Assembly (NCBI GenBank): GCA_003255025.1
Contig: QANY01006295.1
Location: 448,219 to 512,218, forward strand
Length of the DNA stretch: 64,000 nt
Direction: 5' to 3'
Source: Datisca glomerata
Taxonomy: Eukaryota; Streptophyta; Magnoliopsida; Cucurbitales; Datiscaceae
Position numbers and translations under genes: made by a program. Positions 21,449-32,629 of this stretch are shown piece by piece. Numbering within the stretch: the first letter of the stretch is position 1; each line of letters starts with the position of its first letter. Under the pieces are notes generated by a model. The model did not search any database. It was not told the DNA's origin and worked only from the letters and a program-made list of their open reading frames with translations.

Positions 21449-22347
21449 TGTAGATATTATATTTTATTAAGTCCAACACTTTAAAAATACAAAAAAAAAA
21501 TTCCCATATACTAGTCTAAAACTATGTGTATGATTTGAAAAATAGCACAATACCTAAAAATAAGAAGATTTGGAGAGTGAGAAAGAGAATGGATTTTAGA
21601 GAGAGAAAGATAGGTATTGAGAAAATAGTGAAAAAGAACAGGAATGAGAGTTTTCATTTCTATTCATCTTCTATATTCTCCTTTTCTTTTTATTAAGGTA
21701 GTTTAAATCTCTTGCATTTTAGCTTACAATATATCTTGTTCGTTCTTATTAATCATCTCTCTTCTTCATATTCATGTATTTGATATTTCTTTATTTCATT
21801 TTCCATACATAAGTTTGTTTGCTCATTCTTTATCATTTCTCGTACTCTTAAAATTAAGTTCTATTTTTATGTATTGTTTATTTCTCTACAAGTTTGATAA
21901 TGAGATTTTTTTGTCATCAACTCATTCAATGAGAATGAGGATAAAGCTTTTGAAAGGTGTAAAATTAACTCAATGTGAATCAACCCTTTAATAGGTTGAA
22001 AGTATACATTTGATGAAAAGATCTCCTATGATAACTTCTCATATATAAAAATGCATAAAATATATAGTAAAACTTCTATACAAGATTACGCAAATAATTA
22101 AGTTTTGAATTTTTTTTTGTTCTTGCAAGACTTTTCTCCTTTTTTTTTTAAATTTTGTTCATCATATTTTGTGACACTTGTTTGAATTAGTTCCCATTCG
22201 TGATCATTCCTAGCAATGAAGGAAGAAAAAAAAACAAGTGAACTAAGTAGTCCAAAATAAAAATGATATATTTATATCTAAAACAAAAAATATTCTATTT
22301 TAAATGTTTTATTGATTTTTCTTTAGTGACACTTATTTGAACTAGTT
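21449..22347 (+). mobile_element. Ogre/Tat-like LTR fragment D (5' part)
   Basis: Starts TGTAGATATTATATTTTATT, homologous to the LTR start at 23856. It can be followed to GAACTAGTTACC near 22347, which corresponds to about 24860 in the next LTR. There it joins a pol tail belonging to another copy. It is clearly diverged from the LTRs downstream. Confidence 0.7.
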
Positions 22348-23855
22348 ACCCCAAATTAACCGCATACAGTTAATTCTAATACAGTCAAGAAGTACTTCGT
22401 TTGACTGCTTTAAGTATGGGAAAAATGAAGTTAGGTAAAAAAATGTTTTTTAAAAAAAAAGAGCTGTCTCGAATACTGGAGAAATTCTTATTCCATATTT
22501 TTTTTCCCAAATCATTGTTTGTAAACATTATTCATCATCAATGAAGATCTTTTTTTTCTTTTCTTTCTCAGTTGACAAATACATATACTTCATCTTCTCC
22601 TTATTTCCTTTATTTCTTATTCCTTTCAATTCTAAGATATCATTAATTACTTTTGAAATAACTCAGAAGCATAAACTTGGTTAGGTGAAAACTAATTAGA
22701 AAAAAAAAATAAAAGAATAGTAACTAAGAAAGGTGGTCTGAGTGCGAGGTGAAATCTGAAAAGTCACCATGAGAAAGTCGGTATGCACATAACGAATTTT
22801 CTTCATCATCGACGTGAAGCCGAATACTAGGGCACAAACCAATGAATAACGATGCATCATTTTCTTGAAAGTATGTTTGATACTTCATTGCGAGTTCATT
22901 ACCTAAGGCCAAATGATTGATTTGAAGAGTGAAGGATATGGTGATATTAGTCAACTTTCAAAAAAATCATCAAATAATTTTCTTACAAATATTTTCAATC
23001 ATGCATAGCACGCATGCACTCAAAATCACTATTTTGCATTTATATTCAATAATTACAATGTATAGATATGCATCATATTAATCTGTTTTGATGGCATTCA
23101 AGTGCATGAATCATTTAAAGATATTCTTTCGAAATCCATACATGGCTTTCCAACATTTAGAGCCTGCATTAGTCTAGGTCTTGTACCATATGAAACTTGT
23201 AAAAATCAGATCAAATATCATTTCAACATCTTTAGTTAAATCGAACCTGAATTGAGTCGAGGTCGAAGCCTGCGTCTATCCAGGTCCGTTTCCTTTCAAA
23301 TATCTCGATTAAATCGAATACGACTTTGTCGGGGTCGAATCCCGGTGTCAGCGCCTGGTTCATTTCAATTAATATGGTTAAATCAAACCCGCATCGACTT
23401 GAGGTCAAAGCCTGCGTCTATCCAGGTCAACGACGTTTCTTTATCTTAGGTTAAATCGAATCGACTTTGTCGCGGTCAAAGTCGGTGTCAGCGCCTGGTC
23501 CGTTTTAATTAATATAGTTAAATTGAACTCGCATCGAGTCACGGTCGAAGCCTGCGTCTATCCAGGTTGATGTTCTTTCTTTATCTTAGGTTAAATCAAA
23601 CCAGACTTTGTCGCGGTCGAAACCCGGTGTCAGCGCCTGGTCCGTTTTTATTTATAGGGTTAAATCAAACCCGAATTGAGTCGAGGTCGAAGCTTGTGTC
23701 TATCCAGGTCCATTTCATAAGTTCCGTCATTTCATAGAACCCGAATAAGTCGAGGTTTCTATTCCCCTTATCTATATAGTATTTTCTCGATCAAAATACT
23801 TATCTACACATTTGTACACCTTCTAAGTTTAGAAGCGTGAACAAATGAGGGCAGA
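22348..23855 (+). mobile_element. Ogre/Tat-like pol tail plus 3'UTR, upstream copy
   Basis: A direct copy of 28388-29882. It begins with the last codons of the polyprotein (VNSNTVKKYFV then stop, 22370-22405), continues through about 800 bp of noncoding DNA and the minisatellite at 23233-23750, and ends in a polypurine-like AAATGAGGGCAGA beside the LTR at 23856. The two copies differ at scattered sites, a few percent by eye. Confidence 0.75.
23233..23750 (+). repeat. 3'UTR minisatellite, about 140-bp period
   Basis: The phrase GCGTCTATCCAGGT recurs at about 23270, 23415, 23555 and 23697. It alternates with GGTGTCAGCGCCTGGT at about 23345, 23488 and 23628. Each unit starts with a GGTTAAATCGAA-type phrase. 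Ogre/Tat elements are known to carry hypervariable tandem repeats in this position. Confidence 0.85.
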
Positions 23856-26171
23856 TGTAGATACTCTAATTTGTCTGATTCAATACTTTAAAAATATAAT
23901 TTTTACCCATATACTCGTCTAAGACTATGTGTATGATTTGAAAAATAGCCCAATGGCTAAAAATAAGAGATTTGTCCAAGGACTAAAAATAAAAAAAAGG
24001 AACAAAAAAACTAAAATTAAAAAAGTGAAGCCCTAAGTTTGCCTATAAATAGAGAGGAGATCTTCACTTGAAATGAGAGATTTGGAGAGTGAGAAAGAGA
24101 AGGGATTTTAGAGAGAGAAAGAGAGGTCTTGAGAAAATAGTGAAAAAGAAAAAGAATGAGAGTTTTCATTTCTATTCATCTTCTATCTTCTCCTTTTCTT
24201 TTTATTAAGGTAATTCAAATCTCTTGCATTTTAGCTTACAATATATCTTGTTCGTTCTTATTAATCATCTCTCTTTTTCATATTCATGTATTTGATATTT
24301 CTTTGTTTCATTTTCCATACATAAGTTTGTTTGCTCATTCTTTATCATTTCTCGTACTCTTAAAACTAAGTTCTATTTTCATGTATTGTTTATTTTTCTA
24401 CAAGTTTGATAATAAGATTTTTTTTCATCAACTCATTCAATGAGAATGAGGATAAAGCTTTTGAAGGGTGTAAAATTAACTCAATGTGAATCAATCCTTT
24501 AATGGGTTAGAAGTATACATATTGATGAAAAGATCTTCTATGATAATTTCTCATACATAAAAATGCATAAAATAGAGAGTAAAACCTCTATATAAGATTG
24601 TAAAAATATTTAAGTTTTGATTTTTTTATTTTTTTACAAGTCTTCTCTTCTTTTCTTTTTTAATTTTTGACCATCATTTTTGTGACACTTGTTTGAACTA
24701 GTTACTGTCCATGATCATTCCTAGCAATGAAGGAAGAAAGGAAAAATGGTAATTAGTGAACTAAATAGTTAAAAATAAAAAAATGGTATATTTATATCTC
24801 AAACAAAAATTATTTTATTTTGAAAGTTTTATTGATTTTTTAGTGACGCCTTTTTAAACTAGTTATCATCTATGATCATTCCTAGTAATGAAGGAAGAAA
24901 TAAAAAATGGTAATTAGTGAACTAAGTTGTCCAAAATAAAAAATGGTATATTTATATCCCAAATAAAATTATTTATTTGTTTTTAATGACACTTATTTAA
25001 ATTACTTACCATCCAAGATTATTCTTTTGCTATTTGATTAAAATTGGGTGAAGAAATAAAAATGATAATTTATAGACCATGTAATAAAAAAATAGCATGT
25101 TAATGCCAATTATGTACGAAATTAAGTATTTTTTTATAGATTAATTTATATCACATAAAAAATTTATTATTAATTTATTTACTAAATAATTACGTATACA
25201 TTTATATATTTAAAAAAATGAAAATTAAAAAAAAAAAGAAAAAAAACAAAGGGTGATGTCACCCTCTATAAAAATTTTTTTTTTCTATATTTTAAATTTC
25301 TTTTCTTTTTTACTTTTTTTTGTTGTTTGAATTTTATTTTTATTTTTTTGTGTTTGTTTATTTTTCTATCTTTTTCAGTAGATATTATTGGTTTATTTTA
25401 ATTTGTTTTTATATATCTTTTTAATTATTTTACGTCTTGTTTCATTATTTTCACTCTACATATTGTTTTTTTAAAATTTATCTTAAATATTTATCATTTC
25501 TAACATTGCTTTCCATTATTCTTTCTTTTTCTTTATAGTTGTTATCTCTTCTTATTTATTTATGTATTATTGTCATATGTCACAGTTGTATGTGATTATT
25601 ATTTTATATCATCAGAGTTGACGCTCATAAATTAAAACCATAACAATTTAATTTAAATTTTTTTAACTTTTTTTATTTAGTTTCCTTACAAAAAATCCAA
25701 TGACGGACTTTAGAATTTTTGGGATATCAAATTTCTCGAACTACCAAGGTGATGAGTTATTTTTAGGATACCGAGAGTAACTTCAATAACGCTTTAATTT
25801 TAAAAAAATAATTTTTAATGGTCTTTGTACCACCCGTTGAACGCCATTCATTTTCTTATTTTTATGATGCAAAATGTACCAAATGAAACATTCAAAATTG
25901 AATTTCTATAACGTTATTTAAAAAAATTAATTTGGATAGTATTTGATTAAATTTGGTAACCATTTTTCATAATGGGCATTGTGGGGTGCTAATACCTTCC
26001 CCACACGCAAATGACTTCCGAACCAACTTTAAATTTTCGCAGACCAAAATATTTGATTTTAAAATTGGGTGGTCAATCATGCCCTAAAAAGATTTGTGGC
26101 AACTCTGAATTGTTTTTTTTTTCAAAAATGATTTTTCAATCGCCTCTCCGCGTCGCATGCACATCGCGACA
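23856..26171 (+). mobile_element. Ogre/Tat-like 5' LTR, copy C
   Basis: Begins TGTAGATACTCTAATTTGTC and ends ...CGCGACA just before the PBS. Length is 2316 bp. Its first 1.4 kb appear identical to the 3' LTR at 29883-32084, while the remainder differs by roughly a tenth. A 95-codon hydrophobic frame at 24156-24443 is present in both LTRs but is not a recognisable protein. Confidence 0.8.
24044..24051 (+). promoter_or_regulatory. TATA box of the 5' LTR (copy C)
   Basis: TATAAATA about 190 bp into the LTR, in the setting GTTTGCCTATAAATAGAGAG. It is the best promoter candidate in the element and is repeated in the 3' LTR at 30071-30078. Confidence 0.6.
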
Positions 26172-26174
26172 GCT

Positions 26175-26184
26175 TGGGGACTCC
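26175..26184 (+). promoter_or_regulatory. Primer-binding site of copy C, one mismatch
   Basis: TGGGGACTCC followed by ACTGGGGAG, three bases after the LTR end. It differs from the tRNA-Arg-type TGGCGACTCC of copy B by one base. Confidence 0.6.
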
Positions 26185-26832
26185 ACTGGGGAGAAATAAT
26201 TGGTCTAACCATATTTAGATCAATAGAGAGTCAAGCCCAAATTTCATCATATGCTATCCTTTTGTGTGGTTCTTTGTTTGTTTATTTGATTCACTATTTT
26301 TTTTCTAATACGTGCCTGTAGTTGTACGTAAGTCCTGTTTTTTATGAAGTATATTGCTTTACATAATTTCTAATTTCACACATATACACTAACCCTGTAC
26401 CCAGGCTTTCCCTTTAGGATTAGCGAGAATGAGTAGTGGAATTCCTTCATGGAACTACGATTCTCGTACGAGCTCATGAAAGTTCTCACTTAGGTCGACT
26501 CTTTCGAGATACCATTTGAGGGCCCGTGTTACTCCGTTCAGATAATAATGAGGACAACCTGAGAGCCTATTAAGGGATTTCAGAGCCCAACCACATATGC
26601 ATTTTGTTTTTAGAGCCCATCTCATGACCAATGTTTGATAGAAATAGAGATTGTGCTTAATTATGATATCTGATTAATTTCGTTTATGTATATATGTCCT
26701 ACGCTCTTTAAAAATTTCTTTTCTTTCCTATTGTTTCACTTCTAACTTCGTCTTTCCTTTTTGCATACTTGCATCATGTTGCGTAATAGAGATTGTAGAG
26801 AAGTATTCAATTCATTCATATTTTATAGACCA
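26185..26832 (+). other. 5' leader of Ogre/Tat-like copy C
   Basis: Noncoding, homologous to 3369-4011 and 1838-2469 on the opposite strand. No conserved frame. Confidence 0.55.
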
Positions 26833-27291
26833 TGACTTCTACTCCGAGTGTGATAGAACATTAAGTTACACTAGCCCAATGGTCAGAGGAAACACAAAAA
26901 TGAAAAGGCGATTGTCTGAAAAAGTTGGATATCGTTCTTCTACCACCAATCACTAAGATAGAATTCTCACACACTGACTTGGAGAGGTTGAAGAAGATAT
27001 GGGAGGATTTTTCCCCGGAGCAGAAAAATTTATTTGTCGACAAATATGGCCACATCGCTTATCTTCTGTATATTACATCCAATGCTCCCATTCTTAAGGC
27101 TTTAATGCATTTTTGGGACCCTCTGTATAGATTTTTCACCTTTGGAACAATTGATTTTACTCTTACAATTGAAGAATATCAAGCCCTACTGAACGTCCCG
27201 CTGCAAAGCACAAATAAAGTTTATAATTATGACAAAAGGTCACATTGAATAGAGCTTTATCCAAGCTCTTGGGTACTGTCCATGCATCTGA
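26833..27291 (+). pseudogene. Ogre/Tat-like ORF1 (DUF7745-like), copy C, fused to integrase
   Basis: The ATG at 26833 opens MTSTPSVIE, soon stopped. The core then runs MDIVLLPPITKIEFSHTDLE, IWEDFSPEQKNLFVDKYGH, FTFGTIDFTLTIEEYQALL, NKVYNYDK. A frameshift near 27240 follows, then LSKLLGTVHASEI. At about 27291 it passes directly into integrase sequence (GFYLNGEILYKRK). The second half of ORF1, gag, protease, reverse transcriptase and RNase H are therefore gone in one deletion. Confidence 0.75.
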
Positions 27292-28387
27292 AATTATCCA
27301 TGGGTTTCTACTTGAATGGTGAAATACTCTACAAAAGAAAACATGACATGGTGCTCTTAAGATGTGTTGATGCAAGGGAAGCGAATCAAATCATAGAGGA
27401 AGTTCATGAAGGAATTTGTGGTGTTCATGCTAATGGACATATGATGGCCAAACAAATCTTGAGAGCAGGATATTATTGGTTAACTCTAGAATCTGACTGC
27501 ATCAAGTACGCCAAAAAATTCTATAAATGTCAAATTTATGCGGATAAATTAACCTACCCGCATTCCATTTACATGTCATGGCCGTTCTCTATGTGGGGCA
27601 TAGACGTCATTTGTCTCATCACACCAAAACCCTCTAACGGGCATCGTTTCATTTTGGTCTCTATAAATTATTTTACCAAATGGGTGGAGGCAAGTTCTTA
27701 TTCGAGTGTAACCAGAAGTGCGGTTGTTAAGTTCATTAAAAAAGAAATAATTTTTCGATAAGGTTTACCTGGAAGGATCATCACAAATAATGGGACAAAT
27801 TTAAATAACAAGATGATGAAAGAATTATGTGAGCAATTCAAAACTAAGCATCATAATTCATCTCTTTATCGTTCAAAAATGGACTGAGTAGTGGAAATAG
27901 CCAATAAGAACATAAAAAGGATCATAGAGAAGATGACGAAGGTTTATAAGGATTAGCATGAGATGCACCCATTTGCATTGCATGGGTACCACACATCAGT
28001 CCGAACATCAATTGGGGCAACGCCATTCTCTTTGGTATATGGCATGGAAGCGATCCTTCCAATTGTGGTGGAAATTCCCTCCCTCAAAGTCTTAATGGAG
28101 GTGAAATTAGAAGAAGCAGAGTGGGTACAAACACGATATGAGCAATTGAATTTCATTGAGGAAAAAAGATTGACTGCATTATGTAGAGGGTAATTATATC
28201 AAAGAAAGATGATGCACGCATATGACAAAAAATAGCGTCCCCGATGTTTTTGAGAATGAGACTTGGTGTTGAAAAAGATACTACCATATCAAAAGGATCA
28301 CCGGGGGCAGTGGACCCCAAATTACGAATGACCTTTCATTGTCAAGAAAGCCTTCTCAGGAGGAGCTCTCATGCTAACAAACAGTGG
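27292..28387 (+). pseudogene. Ty3/gypsy integrase and pol C-terminus, copy C
   Basis: Shows the H2C2 zinc-binding region (EEVHEGICGVHANGH, then FYKCQIYAD), the integrase core (SMWGIDVICLITPKPSNGHR, VSINYFTKWVEASSY, VVKFIKKE) and, after stops, SVRTSIGATPFSLVYGMEA, WVQTRYEQLNFIEEKRLTAL and WTPNYEW with GGALMLT. Integrase pastes the cDNA copy into the genome. Three key features look damaged: the first cysteine of the CxxC pair is Phe in KKFYKCQ, the second catalytic Asp is Asn (IITNNGTN near 27787), and stops occur at about 27761 and 27886. It is inactive. Confidence 0.85.
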
Positions 28388-29882
28388 ACCCCAAATTAAT
28401 CGCATATAGTTAATTCTGATACAGTCAAGAAGTACTTCGTTTGACTGCTCTAAGTATGGGAAAAATGAAGTTAGGTCAAAAGTGTTTTTTTTAAAAAGAG
28501 GTGTTTCAAATACTGGAGAAATTCTTATTCCATATTTTTTTCCCAAATCATTGTTTGTAAACATTATTCATCATCAATGAAGAGCTTTTTTTTCTTTTCT
28601 TTCTCATGTGACAAATACATATACTTCATCTTCTCCTTATTTCCATTATTTCTTATTCCTCTCAATTATAAAATATCATTAATTACTTTTGAAATAATTC
28701 AGAAGCATAAACTTGGTTAGGTGAAAGCTAATTAAAAAAAAGAATAGTAACTAAGAAAGGTGGTCTGAGTGCGAGGTGAAATCTAAAAAGTCACGATGAG
28801 AAAGTCGGTATGCACATAACGACTTTTCTTCATCATCGACGTGAAGCCGAATACTGGGGCACAAACCAATGAATAAGGATGCACCATTTTCTTGAAAGTA
28901 TATTTGATACTTCATTGCGAGTTCATTACATTAGGCCAAATGATTGATTTGAAGAGTGAAGGATATGGTGACATTAGTTAACTTTCAAAAAAATCATCAA
29001 ATAATTTTCTTACAAATGTTTTCAATCATGCATAGCACGCATGCACTCAAAATCACTATTTTACATTTGTATTCAATAATTACAATGTATAGACATGCAT
29101 CATATTAATCTGTTTTGATGGCATTCAAGTGCATGAATCATTTAAAGATATTCTTTCGAAATCCATACATGGCTTTCCAATATTTAGAGCATGCATTAGT
29201 CTAGGTCTTGTACCATATGAAACTTGTAAAATTCAGATCAAATTTCATTTCAACATCTTTAGTTAAATCGAACCTGAATTGAGTCGAGGTCGAAGCCTGC
29301 ATCTATCCAGGTCCGTTTCCTTTCAAATATCTCGATTAAATCAAATACGACTTTGTCGGGGTCGAATCCCGGTGTCAGCGCCTGGTTCATTTCAATTAAT
29401 ATGGTTAAATCAAACCCGCATCGACTCGAGGTCAAAGCATGCGTCTATCCAGGTCAACGCCCTTTCTTTATCTTAGGTTAAATCGAATCGACTTTCTCGC
29501 GGTTGAAGCCGGTGTCAGCGCCTGGTCCGTTTTAATTAATTTGATTAAATTGAACTCGCATCGAGTCGAGGTCGAAGCCTACGTCTATCCAGGTCGATGT
29601 CCTTTCTTTATCTTAGGTTAAATCAAACCTGACTTGGTCACGGTCAAAACCCAGTGTCAGCGCCTGGTCCGTTTTTATTTATAGGGTTAAATCAAACCCG
29701 AATTGAGTCGAGGTCGAAGCTTGTGTCTATCCAGGTCCATTTCATAAGTTCTGTCATTTCATAAAACCCGAATAAGTCGAGGTTTATATTCCCCTTATCT
29801 ATATAGTCTTTTCTCGATCAAAATACTTATCTACACATTTGTATACCTTCTAAGTTTAGAAGCGTGAACAAATGAGGGCAGA
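28388..29882 (+). mobile_element. Ogre/Tat-like pol tail plus 3'UTR, downstream copy
   Basis: Pol end VNSDTVKKYFV then stop (28410-28442), long noncoding region, minisatellite, and polypurine-like AAATGAGGGCAGA before the LTR at 29883. It is the direct-repeat partner of 22348-23855, offset by 6.03-6.04 kb. Confidence 0.75.
29260..29770 (+). repeat. 3'UTR minisatellite, downstream copy
   Basis: Same 140-bp-period array as 23233-23750, with the same number of units and scattered substitutions. Confidence 0.85.
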
Positions 29883-32084
29883 TGTAGATACTCTAATTTG
29901 TCTGATTCAATACTTTAAAAATATAATTTTTACCCATATACTCGTCTAAGACTATGTGTATGATTTGAAAAATAGCCCAATGGCTAAAAATAAGAGATTT
30001 GTCCAAGGACTAAAAATAAAAAAAAGGAACAAAAAAACTAAAATTAAAAAAGTGAAGCCCTAAGTTTGCCTATAAATAGAGAGGAGATCTTCACTTGAAA
30101 TGAGAGATTTGGAGAGTGAGAAAGAGAAGGGATTTTAGAGAGAGAAAGAGAGGTCTTGAGAAAATAGTGAAAAAGAAAAAGAATGAGAGTTTTCATTTCT
30201 ATTCATCTTCTATCTTCTCCTTTTCTTTTTATTAAGGTAATTCAAATCTCTTGCATTTTAGCTTACAATATATCTTGTTCGTTCTTATTAATCATCTCTC
30301 TTTTTCATATTCATGTATTTGATATTTCTTTGTTTCATTTTCCATACATAAGTTTGTTTGCTCATTCTTTATCATTTCTCGTACTCTTAAAACTAAGTTC
30401 TATTTTCATGTATTGTTTATTTTTCTACAAGTTTGATAATAAGATTTTTTTTCATCAACTCATTCAATGAGAATGAGGATAAAGCTTTTGAAGGGTGTAA
30501 AATTAACTCAATGTGAATCAATCCTTTAATGGGTTAGAAGTATACATATTGATGAAAAGATCTTCTATGATAATTTCTCATACATAAAAATGCATAAAAT
30601 AGAGAGTAAAACCTCTATATAAGATTGTAAAAATATTTAAGTTTTGATTTTTTTATTTTTTTACAAGTCTTCTCTTCTTTTCTTTTTTAATTTTTGACCA
30701 TCATTTTTGTGACACTTGTTTGAACTAGTTACTGTCCATGATCATTCCTAGCAATGAAGGAAGAAAGGAAAAATGGTAATTAGTGAACTAAATAGTTAAA
30801 AATAAAAAAATGGTATATTTATATCTCAAACAAAAATTATTTTATTTTGAAAGTTTTATTGATTTTTTAGTGACGCCTTTTTAAACTAGTTATCATCTAT
30901 GATCATTCCTAGTAATGAAGGAAGAAATAAAAAATGGTAATTAGTGAACTAAGTTGTCCAAAATAAAAAATGGTATATTTATATCCCAAATAAAATTATT
31001 TATTTGTTTTTAATGACACTTATTTAAATTACTTACCATCCAAGATTATTCTTTTGCTATTTGATTAAAATTGGGTGAAGAAATAAAAATGATAATTTAT
31101 AGACCATGTAATAAAAAAATAGCATGTTAATGCCAATTATGTACGAAATTAAGTATTTTTTTATAGATTAATTTATATCACATAAAAAATTTATTATTAA
31201 TTTATTTACTAAATAATTACGTATACATTTATATATTTAAAAAAATGAAAATTAAAAAAAAAAAGAAAAAAAACAAAGGGTGATGTCACCCTCTACAAAA
31301 ANTTGATTTGTTTTAATTTATTTTTATATATGTTTTTAATTATTTCACATCTTATTTCATTATTTTCACTCTACATATTCTTTTTTTACATTATCATACA
31401 TATTTATCATCTCTAACATTCTTTTCCATTATTCTTTCTTTTTTTTATAGTTGTTATCTCTTCTTATTTATTGACGTATTATTGTCATATGCCACGGTTG
31501 TATATGATTATTATTTTATTTTTTTATCGTCAGAATTGACGCTCATAAATTAAAATCATAACAATTTGATTTAAATTTTATTAATTTCTTTATTTAGTTT
31601 CACTAAAAAATCCGATTACGGACTTTCGAATTTTTGGGATACTAAATTTCTCAAACTACCGAGGTGAGAAATTATTTTTAGGATACAGAGAGCAACTCCA
31701 ATAACGCTTTGATTTAAAAAAAATAATTTTTTAATGGTCTTTGTACCACCCATTGTAGGTCATTTATTTGCATCATTTTTATGATGCAAAATGTACCAAA
31801 TGAGAGATTGAAAATTGAATTTCTATAACGTTATTTAAAAAAAAAATTGGATAGTATTTGATTAAAGTTGGAAACCATTTTTCATAATGGGCGTTTTGGG
31901 GTGCTAATACTTTCCCCACATACAAATGACTCCCGAACTAACTTTAAATTTTCGTAGACTAAAATATTTGATTTTAAAATTGGGTGACCAATCACGCCCT
32001 AAAATGATCGGTGGTGATTGCGAATTTCTTTTTTTCAAAAATAATTTTTTAATCGTCGTTCCACGTCACATGCATGTTACGACA
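29883..32084 (+). mobile_element. Ogre/Tat-like 3' LTR, copy C
   Basis: Starts TGTAGATACTC and ends ...TTACGACA at 32084, 2202 bp. Up to 31295 it is colinear and apparently identical with 23856-25268. At 31302 there is an N, after which about 110 bp are missing and the rest is diverged. Helitron-like sequence follows directly. Confidence 0.8.
30071..30078 (+). promoter_or_regulatory. TATA box of the 3' LTR (copy C)
   Basis: TATAAATA, same context as 24044-24051. Confidence 0.55.
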
Positions 32085-32345
32085 AATATTTATTCACGAT
32101 TCCTTATATTTGTAATATTTATATTATAAATATATCATCTTGAGCTGATGCACGACTTATTCATATTTATTTTTATTTGCAATATTTTAACGTGAATATG
32201 AGAATATTATCATTATTATTTTTCTTTGTTTTAGATTTACAATATTTTGAAAGCTAGTGTATTTATTCCAAAGTTAATAATACTATTAAAACTTATTGTG
32301 TAATTTTAAAAAATTCCAACATGTGCTTTGCACGTGATGAAAAAT
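32085..32345 (+). repeat. Helitron-end-like repeat, left copy
   Basis: Aligns in direct orientation with 38470-38745: TATAAATATATC, GATGCACGACTTATTCA, TTTACAATATTTTGAAAGCTA, ATAATTTTAAAAAATT. It then ends with CATGTGCTTTGCACGTG instead of a canonical CTAG terminus. Confidence 0.6.
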
Positions 32346-32629
32346 TTAACAAATAATAAAGTAGATTTAACAAGCAGAATAAGTGAACTCTAATAATTTT
32401 ATTTCATTTAAATTTTTTGTTTACAGACTTGCAGTTTATAACCAGTGTACACTAAAATCATTTTTCATCGAGTCGTTTCTATGAAAAAAAAGTAAAATAT
32501 AAGTTTTCAATAGACATTGTAAGTTTATAATATTATTGTAATTTGTGAGCATAAGGTTTACCTTCGTAAAAGAATTTCTTTGTATACAAAATTTTTTGTC
32601 TGTATCCGACCATTCCTCCCATTAATTTT

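Noticed and set aside
24156..24443. A 95-codon frame, repeated at 30183-30470
   Set aside because: Identity reflects the duplicated LTR; it lies in the LTR downstream of the TATA box, and diverged LTR copies show no selection for the frame that I can see.
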